DNA from: Caldithrix sp.
Lineage (GTDB): Bacteria; KSB1; UBA2214; DYKH01
Assembly (NCBI GenBank): GCA_020722685.1
Contig: DYKH01000130.1
Coordinates: 1,639 to 14,432, forward strand
Length of the DNA stretch: 12,794 nt
Direction: 5' to 3'
Below are positions 6,986 to 12,794 of the stretch, piece after piece; within the stretch, counting starts at the first letter, position 1, and the number at the start of each line of letters is the position of its first letter. Position numbers and translations under genes: made by a program. The notes under the pieces were generated by a model. The model ran no database searches. It saw only the letters and a program-made list of their open reading frames with translations, and had not been told where the DNA came from.

Positions 6986-9900
6986 ATGAGGCACTTTGCC
7001 GCTGCTCTTTTGGCCGTCCTTGGTATTCTCAATTATCCCCTTAGCTCCCAGTGGGATAACAGCGGGCGAACGGTGACCGAGACGCCGACCCTGCGGGTTA
7101 CCCTCACTCTCGGAGCTGTTACTGCCGTTGTCAATAAACTGACTGGAGAGAGTTACTTTGATTCCAGTGCGGTTGGTGATGGCGTGGGCTTACTGCATGT
7201 GGGCGACAAGTCCATTTTAGGCAATCAATATGCCCAGGTTATGAGTAAAAGCGTCAAAGACACAGTAATCATCTCCCTCATTTCGACCCAAGGCGATACT
7301 TTCTCCACCTTTGTGCATGGCGATCCACAAAGTGGTGAGGTCTTAGTCTGGCAAAAAGGCAAGCTGCGGGCAACCACCGGTGTCTACGGCGCTCGGCTCG
7401 GCTTTACCAGCTTTGATCTCAACGCTGGCCAACTCATCCTGCCACTTGAGGGCGGTATCGCGATTGATTTTAATTCCACTCTCCTCGAAAGGGCCTGGGA
7501 ATATTTAACCAATTGGGAATCGCAGTTGGTGATCTTTGAGGGTAATCGCGGGTCCTTAGGCATCTGGTTTGAGGATTCGCTCTTTGCGGCCAAAAGAATC
7601 TCGATGAAGCGGTCTAGGAATAAGCTGAGGGTTTATTTAGAGACTCACAATCCCGGCAATTTTTCGCAATGGTCTGAGATCACCACACCAGTGATGCATT
7701 TGCAAGCATATGCCGGTGATTGGCGCGCCCCGGCCGAGGAGTACCGCCAATGGATGGAGGTGCATTTTCAGCCGCAAAGGTGGCAGGAAAAACCGGCGTG
7801 GATTGATTCCCTCGGTTGCATGGTCATTTACCGAAATCTGCAAAATGCAGAAATACTCGATTCGCTTGCCCAACCGCTGAATCCCAGGCAAGTGCTTATT
7901 TATGTGCCGGACTGGCGGCAGGATGGATATGATGTCAATTATCCCGATTACACTCCTCGCCCAGAGATCGCGCCATTTATTGCACGCGCCCATCAGTTGG
8001 GTTTTCAGGTGATGGTGCACGTCAACCCGTTCGGCATCGCACCATATCACCCATTGTACCAGCAGTTCAAAGCATATCAGTTGAAAAATCCTTTTAGCGG
8101 TGCTTTGTATGGCTGGCGCTGGGGCACCAATCAGCCGGTACGACATGCCTTCATCAACCCAGCCTCCGCTGAGCTGCAGAACATGTTCCTACAAAAAATA
8201 AGGGAAATGGCCGCACTCAATATGGACGCTATCCATCTGGATGTGGATTTCGCCGCTTGGAATTCCGACAACGGAATTCTAAACGGTGAGAATCCTGCGC
8301 AAGGAAACCGCACCTTTCACCGCCGCTTGGCTGAGGAATTCCCAAAGCTCGTTTGGGGCGGTGAAAACCTGACAGAGGTGACAATTTACCGCAATAGCTT
8401 TGCCCAGCGCTGGAAAACCGATGTGCAAAATTGGCATCCCCATCCCATATCGGCTTTCTTGTACGGTCAATATACTGTTCCCGTGGGGTATCTTGGCTTC
8501 GTCAATCCCGATGACGATCCACAAAGCTATGCGGAGTATATGCGTTGCTACGAGAGATGGGGTGTATTGCCGACTCTGGATGTCATCACCGCGGATGATT
8601 TGCTCGGTAGCCGTACTCAAGAAACCATTCGCATCGCTGAAGTGTGGGCAAGATTGGGATTGAAACCAGACTTTGTTTCCGCCTGGGATGAGGACACGCT
8701 TTTTCGCCTCCAAGGTCGTGGTGGTGAGCGCGCCGAATATCGAAAGACATCCTTTGGAACCGCTTTTGTTGTCGAAGGGGATAGCCTTTATAACAGGGTA
8801 ACGGGTGTGAATCAGATCGCTACCACTCGGGCGATTCGTGGCTGGTACGGCTATGACGAGAATGAGATCATTGGTCTCGATCCTAACGAAATCTATTGGC
8901 TGGAGGATTATCCCAGAGATTTGAGTGCATGGCATTTGCATGCACTCTCCCCTGATGTGGTGATCGATGAGGTGAGCATGTGCGAAAAAGGAGGGCGATT
9001 TTCCCTTCGCTCTCGTTCCGATGTGGGCGTCATAGACTTGATCGATCAATTGCCCCTGGCCGAAACTGCGATTCGCAAAGGGGGCGTCACCGGAGATCTT
9101 GCCGATGGCGCTGTTGTGGTGAGTGCTTATGTTACTTTGGCAGGAATTACCAAGAAGGGTATTGCGACACACCCTCCCTATATCGGCGGTGGCGGAGACG
9201 TGCTCATTACCTACACCCTCAGTCTGCCTGCTTCGCCTCGTGTTGAGCTGTCGTTCTATGCTGGCATGGACGAAGGCGCTCAAGAAAGCGATGGAGTCAA
9301 TTTCTTTGTCGAGGTCAATGGCCAGAAGATTTTCGAGACTTTGGTGATTGAAAAGCGTTGGCAGCCTTTTAGCGTCGATCTCAGCCGGTGGCGAGGACAA
9401 ACCATAAGCCTGACCATTGGCAACAATCCTGGCCCGCCGGGCAGTACCACCCATTGGGATTGGTCGCGATGGGGAGAGGTTAGGATCAGCTCCGCTTACG
9501 ATGCTGCGTTTGTGGCGCAATTGTATTCATTGGTGCCAGTGGAAATTATGGGGGGCGACGTAAAAAAGCTGAATGAGCATCTGCATCAAATTGAGGGCAG
9601 CTTGTCCGCTCATGTTGTATTCGTTGCCAAAGAAGCAGAGTTACCTTTGCCGTATCGACTCTTGGATGATTTGACTACCACTATTGGCACCGGCCACGGT
9701 GGGCTTTTCTTTCCGGACAATCGGCCGTGGGGTGCTGGTGATATTCACGTCGTCTCCTGCGGGGGAGCAGCCAAAAGAGCCATCAACGCCCATCCTCCGG
9801 GCAAAGGGCGAACCGTTATCATGTATCCTTTAGCCTTGCCGGAACTCACGCCTTTAATACTCTCCGGAAGCTATGGCATTGCTGACGGCTCGTTATCTTC

Positions 9901-10408
9901 TGGAGTGACATTCTCTATTCGTGTTAATGGCGACATCCGATGGAACCAAACCACAGACCAGAAGAAATGGTTTGCGTTTGAAATTGATCTTTCACCATAC
10001 GCCGGGAAGGTTGTGCTTTTGGAGCTCATCACCTCGCCGGGTGAGGATAATTACTATGACTGGGCTCATTGGGCTGACTTGGTTATTGGTCAGTTCGCAG
10101 AAACAGTTTTTGATAATACACAGGTGCCCAAGGTCTTTGACTTGTCGCAACCCTTTCCAAATCCTTTTGACAGCCGGGTTGAGTTGATCATGAAAACACC
10201 GCAAACAGGTTCGGGGGTTTTCGCGGTGTATGATGTATTGGGACGAAAGATCTATTCGGAAAAGGTGGATGTGGGCAAAGCCGGGGAGATACCGCTGCGC
10301 TGGAACGGGCGGAATGACGAGGGGTCTCTTGTGAGTCATGGAATTTATTTTGTTCGCTTTCAATTTGGGAAGCAAACTTGGCGGCGGAAGGTCATCTTCC
10401 TACAATGA
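6986..10408 (+). CDS. Secreted DUF6259/GH36-like glycosidase with two NPCBM-like modules and a T9SS-type sorting domain
   Basis: The product has 1140 residues from ATG 6986, beginning with signal peptide 'MRHFAAALLAVLGILNYPLS'. The N-terminal third is a beta-rich domain. A TIM barrel runs from about residue 242 ('GDWRAPAEEYRQW') to about 600. 'IHLDVDF' holds Asp419/Asp421 and 'WGGENLTE' holds Glu460/Glu464, which are candidate catalytic acids; the arrangement resembles DUF6259 and alpha-galactosidase-clan enzymes. Two homologous beta-sandwich modules follow (about 705-835 and 915-1040), sharing 'HPP', a 'G.sdGV.F.v.VNG' strand and a final 'DW..W.e/dl.I' strand, like NPCBM carbohydrate-binding domains. 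The last about 90 residues (FPNPF at 1057, 'YDVLGRKIY', 'SHGIYFVRF') form a type IX sorting or FlgD-Ig-like domain, so export and surface attachment are likely. The substrate is unknown, and the catalytic assignment is inference. Confidence 0.85.
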   Translation: MRHFAAALLAVLGILNYPLSSQWDNSGRTVTETPTLRVTLTLGAVTAVVNKLTGESYFDSSAVGDGVGLLHVGDKSILGNQYAQVMSKSVKDTVIISLISTQGDTFSTFVHGDPQSGEVLVWQKGKLRATTGVYGARLGFTSFDLNAGQLILPLEGGIAIDFNSTLLERAWEYLTNWESQLVIFEGNRGSLGIWFEDSLFAAKRISMKRSRNKLRVYLETHNPGNFSQWSEITTPVMHLQAYAGDWRAPAEEYRQWMEVHFQPQRWQEKPAWIDSLGCMVIYRNLQNAEILDSLAQPLNPRQVLIYVPDWRQDGYDVNYPDYTPRPEIAPFIARAHQLGFQVMVHVNPFGIAPYHPLYQQFKAYQLKNPFSGALYGWRWGTNQPVRHAFINPASAELQNMFLQKIREMAALNMDAIHLDVDFAAWNSDNGILNGENPAQGNRTFHRRLAEEFPKLVWGGENLTEVTIYRNSFAQRWKTDVQNWHPHPISAFLYGQYTVPVGYLGFVNPDDDPQSYAEYMRCYERWGVLPTLDVITADDLLGSRTQETIRIAEVWARLGLKPDFVSAWDEDTLFRLQGRGGERAEYRKTSFGTAFVVEGDSLYNRVTGVNQIATTRAIRGWYGYDENEIIGLDPNEIYWLEDYPRDLSAWHLHALSPDVVIDEVSMCEKGGRFSLRSRSDVGVIDLIDQLPLAETAIRKGGVTGDLADGAVVVSAYVTLAGITKKGIATHPPYIGGGGDVLITYTLSLPASPRVELSFYAGMDEGAQESDGVNFFVEVNGQKIFETLVIEKRWQPFSVDLSRWRGQTISLTIGNNPGPPGSTTHWDWSRWGEVRISSAYDAAFVAQLYSLVPVEIMGGDVKKLNEHLHQIEGSLSAHVVFVAKEAELPLPYRLLDDLTTTIGTGHGGLFFPDNRPWGAGDIHVVSCGGAAKRAINAHPPGKGRTVIMYPLALPELTPLILSGSYGIADGSLSSGVTFSIRVNGDIRWNQTTDQKKWFAFEIDLSPYAGKVVLLELITSPGEDNYYDWAHWADLVIGQFAETVFDNTQVPKVFDLSQPFPNPFDSRVELIMKTPQTGSGVFAVYDVLGRKIYSEKVDVGKAGEIPLRWNGRNDEGSLVSHGIYFVRFQFGKQTWRRKVIFLQ

Positions 10409-10581
10409 AAAGGCAGAAGCTCTTCATTAGGCCCTTGCCATGCAGGGTTTGAAAATGACCAGGAACTTGCTAATATTATTCGGAAATCGAAAATGCACGG
10501 GAGAGTTTTCCCCGAACGGAAATTGGTGCGAATGCAAGCCGTCATTGTTCTTCGCGTTGATTGCCGTCAACTCACGATGGA

Positions 10582-10589
10582 TAGATTTG
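10582..10589 (+). promoter_or_regulatory. Possible Bacteroidetes-type -7 element
   Basis: tagatttg matches the TAnnTTTG -7 consensus of Bacteroidota sigma factors and lies about 38 bases before the ATG at 10627, giving a short leader. A TTG at 10557-10559 could serve as the -33 element, with a somewhat long spacer of 22. The match is short and could be chance. Confidence 0.2.
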
Positions 10590-10626
10590 TGAACAGTAAG
10601 TTGCGACACCGAGATGAGGGAATGCT

Positions 10627-12576
10627 ATGGTACAAATCAAAAGATGGCTTCTCGTTTTTGCGATATCGCTTCACGGTTCATACTCGGCCGCGTTGGTGAA
10701 ATTTGAAGTAAATTCCACTCAGCGATACGACCCCATCAAGCCGATTTGGAACACCCTGAACCTTTGGTCGCCATCTTTCATGGTTCAAGAAAATGGGCAG
10801 CCGAACACCTGGCATCGGGACACGCATCCGTTTATTAGCCGAGTCATCTTAATGACGGCCACCGGCGGCCGTCCCGATTATCCGCAATTGGAAATTTACA
10901 AATTGGATTCTCTGGGGCAGCCCATTTACGATTTCAACAATTTCGATAGCTATCTTGAAGCCGCTCTCCATAATCAGTTTACGCCGATCGTGGTCTTGGG
11001 CGCCATTCCCTTTGCGCTGGCCCCGGATCCCTATCACATCGGCGTATTCGGCAGCGTCACGGATCCGCCTACCGATTATACCAAATGGCACGAATTCGTC
11101 AAGGCCCTCATCACTCATTGTGTGGAAAGATTCGGACCGGAAAAAGTCAGCCAATGGCAATGGCGCTTGTACACCGAGCCGGACAACCACGACTGGTGGA
11201 TAGGCACAAAGGAAGAATATTTCAAGCTGTACGATTACACCGTCGCCGCGGCTCAGGAGGCTTTCCCGCAAATCATCTTCGGGCCGGGCAACATGTTGGG
11301 CGAGATCGAAGACCATTGGGGAATCCAGTTCATCGATCATGCTTGCGCGGGCACCAACTACTTCACCGGGCAAAAGGGCAGCTATTTCAAGTTCTTCACC
11401 ATTTCCGCCTACGAACGCTGCGTCAAAGATTTTCCGCCTTTGTGGAAATTTGAGACCCGAGTGCAGACCATCAAAAACAAACTGCGTTCCTATGGCGCTC
11501 TCGATACCATTGCCATCGGCTTTGATGAGGGGCAGTTGATCACCGATGAAAATGGCCTTTACCTGTGGCTAGGCGACGGAACCGAGTACGGCGCCTCCTG
11601 GCAAGCGGCTTATCACATCCTCGGCATTCGTCAGGGATTCGAGCGCATCGTGCATTGGGGTTTTACTTCCGATGGCGTCAAAACACCCAAGTATAACGTC
11701 ATCGAAATGCTGGAGAAAATGAAAGACGATCTTCGGATTGATATGCAAATGGTCGGTGACTCGCGAACAATTTACCAGCGGCTGCATCACAAGATCGATG
11801 GGATCGCTTCCATTGCGCCGGATGAATCTTCGATCAAAATCTTTCTCTACAGTCATCACCAATATCGCTATCCCAGCCCGCAGTTGAACGCAGACCCCGT
11901 GTCCGTGCAAATGACCCTGAATAGCCTTCCCTTTTCGACAAAAAGTGTGCGCTTGACTCATTGGCTTGTGGATTCCACCCACAGCAACTTTTTCAATGTA
12001 TGGTTGCAGGACAGCAAAGACTTGCCCCGAGTGCCTTATAATGGCATTGGCGGCAGCATTTATGACGCCGGGGTGAATTCGAATTTCAATCAAGATGGCC
12101 ACATATTTTGGTGGTATCATAAACCAAAGTATCTGCAAATCGACGATCTGGAGAAAGCCGGGCCGGATCAAGTCCTTGCGGTAAAAGAGGACGGCTCGCT
12201 GGAAATCACCATTGCCATGCGATTCCACGCGGTCTCATTGTTGGAGATTGTTCCCGATTCCGCCTTAGGGGTCCGCATGCAACGAGCGGATCACGAACCT
12301 GCGCGCTTCCGATGTCGAATTTTTCCCAATCCGTCCAATGGGAGCCTTACGATTTACGTTGAAGGAATGGATGCAACGAGTGATGTCCGAATTTTTGATA
12401 TACGTGGAAGGCTTGTGAAGTCTTTTCTAAAACCGCGCGATGGCTCAAAGGGTCCAGTCACTCTGAAATGGCTTGGGGATACCAATTCAGGAACGCTTGC
12501 TCCTTCTGGAGTCTATTTTGTAGAGTATTTTAGCAATGGTGATCGGATTTCCCACAAGCTGTTGCTGCTGCGCTGA
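10627..12576 (+). CDS. Secreted GH39-like glycoside hydrolase with T9SS-type sorting domain
   Basis: The product has 649 residues. GAGGG (10616-10620) lies 6 bases before ATG 10627. The signal peptide 'MVQIKRWLLVFAISLHGSYS' is followed by a clan GH-A barrel with a GH39-like opening ('WNTLNLWSPSFM'). 'WRLYTEPDNHDWW' carries the presumed acid/base Glu184 and 'IGFDEGQ' the presumed nucleophile Glu301, 117 residues apart. The residue before Glu184 is Thr rather than the near-universal Asn of clan GH-A ('NEP'), which is unusual. Residues about 400-550 form a C-terminal beta domain, as GH39 enzymes have. Residues about 566-649 are a sorting domain ('FPNPSNGSLTIY', 'RIFDIRGRLVKSF', 'SGVYFVEYFSNG', 'KLLLLR'). 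It probably acts outside the cell with the upstream 1140-residue enzyme, which it follows after a 218-base gap. Substrate unknown. Confidence 0.85.
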   Translation: MVQIKRWLLVFAISLHGSYSAALVKFEVNSTQRYDPIKPIWNTLNLWSPSFMVQENGQPNTWHRDTHPFISRVILMTATGGRPDYPQLEIYKLDSLGQPIYDFNNFDSYLEAALHNQFTPIVVLGAIPFALAPDPYHIGVFGSVTDPPTDYTKWHEFVKALITHCVERFGPEKVSQWQWRLYTEPDNHDWWIGTKEEYFKLYDYTVAAAQEAFPQIIFGPGNMLGEIEDHWGIQFIDHACAGTNYFTGQKGSYFKFFTISAYERCVKDFPPLWKFETRVQTIKNKLRSYGALDTIAIGFDEGQLITDENGLYLWLGDGTEYGASWQAAYHILGIRQGFERIVHWGFTSDGVKTPKYNVIEMLEKMKDDLRIDMQMVGDSRTIYQRLHHKIDGIASIAPDESSIKIFLYSHHQYRYPSPQLNADPVSVQMTLNSLPFSTKSVRLTHWLVDSTHSNFFNVWLQDSKDLPRVPYNGIGGSIYDAGVNSNFNQDGHIFWWYHKPKYLQIDDLEKAGPDQVLAVKEDGSLEITIAMRFHAVSLLEIVPDSALGVRMQRADHEPARFRCRIFPNPSNGSLTIYVEGMDATSDVRIFDIRGRLVKSFLKPRDGSKGPVTLKWLGDTNSGTLAPSGVYFVEYFSNGDRISHKLLLLR

Positions 12577-12584
12577 AGAGATAA

Positions 12585-12590
12585 AAGGAG
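12585..12590 (+). promoter_or_regulatory. Ribosome binding site for the GTG start at 12597
   Basis: AAGGAG lies 6 bases before GTG 12597. The ATG at 12595 overlaps this GTG by one base but opens another frame that ends at about 12729 without a plausible product. Confidence 0.55.
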
Positions 12591-12596
12591 AATTAT

Positions 12597-12794
12597 GTGT
12601 CCACTCAACGAATTAATTGCGCACTCCGCCTCAAGCTTTCAGCCATCTTGTTGCTTCTGGTGGCAGTGCCTTTGTCCAGCCTTTTCGCTCGTTCTCAAGA
12701 AAAGGTTGGTTTATTGCTCACTCCTTTAACAGCTCCTGCGGAAGCAGCAAGTGATTCCGACCGCGTGCCGGTGGAATTCGAATTCCATTTTCAG
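12597..12794 (+). CDS. Exported protein, N-terminal fragment cut by the right edge
   Basis: The frame from GTG 12597 stays open for 66 codons to the last base. It encodes a textbook signal peptide: an R- and K-containing N-region 'STQRINCALRLK', a hydrophobic core 'LSAILLLLVAVPLSSLFA', and a likely cut after 'SLFA' (about residue 34). The mature part begins 'RSQEKVGLLLTPLTAPAEAA' and ends 'VPVEFEFHFQ' at the edge. It starts 20 bases after the GH39-like gene and has a good ribosome binding site, so it is probably the next gene of the operon. The family cannot be told from this much sequence. Confidence 0.6.
   Translation, partial: MSTQRINCALRLKLSAILLLLVAVPLSSLFARSQEKVGLLLTPLTAPAEAASDSDRVPVEFEFHFQ

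Noticed and set aside
8279..9520. A 413-codon open frame on the minus strand opposite the large glycosidase
   Set aside because: It lies entirely within the plus-strand coding frame, which has a clear domain architecture. The antisense product has no recognisable domain or start context.
10409..10480. An intrinsic terminator after the large glycosidase (ccct...aggg before gtttgaaaatg)
   Set aside because: The stem is only four base pairs and no real T-run follows.
10493..10699. A 68-codon plus-strand frame overlapping the start of the GH39-like gene
   Set aside because: No ribosome binding site or recognisable product. The overlapping gene has a strong start and signal peptide.

Overview
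All genes in this window lie on the plus strand. It looks like part of a secreted glycan-degradation locus from an uncultivated FCB-group bacterium (Bacteroidota/KSB1/Calditrichota-like). Two large secreted glycosidases end in about 85-90 residue C-terminal domains. These have an FPNP-type opening, a 'YDVLGR' or 'FDIRGR' strand and a 'GIYFV/GVYFV' strand, which is the style of type IX secretion (type A sorting) or FlgD-Ig-like domains in that superphylum. No rRNA, tRNA or other marker gene is present, so the taxonomic call rests on these domains only.

Layout. 1-2103: a clan GH-A glycosidase cut by the left edge, with a helical-repeat middle and a C-terminal beta-sandwich. 2104-2286: an intergenic gap holding an inverted pair of octamer repeat tracts. 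2287-3390: a uroporphyrinogen-decarboxylase-superfamily protein. 3409-4014: a small exported protein that looks like an outer-membrane beta-barrel. 4175-6079: a large secreted protein of unknown function, possibly a TIM-barrel glycosidase relative. 6116-6713: two small cytosolic genes resembling DUF6883 and DUF4926, a pair that looks like an accessory or toxin-antitoxin-like module. 6714-6985: an intergenic gap filled with degenerate heptamer repeats, including a 16-bp perfect inverted repeat. 6986-10408: an 1140-residue secreted DUF6259/GH36-like glycosidase with two carbohydrate-binding-like modules and a sorting domain. 10627-12576: a GH39-like glycosidase with a sorting domain. 12597-12794: the start of another exported protein, running off the right edge from a GTG start.

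Taken together, at least three predicted glycosidases of different folds, plus one more possible one, suggest cooperative attack on a complex or decorated polysaccharide outside the cell. The URO-D-like protein would act in the cytoplasm, perhaps on methyl groups. No SusC/SusD pair, transporter or regulator is visible, so this is not a canonical polysaccharide utilisation locus within these bounds. Substrates are not predictable from the sequence alone. The most unusual non-coding signals are the two intergenic short-period repeat clusters, of period 8 and period 7, each arranged as inverted arms. No intergenic stretch exceeds 300 bases.
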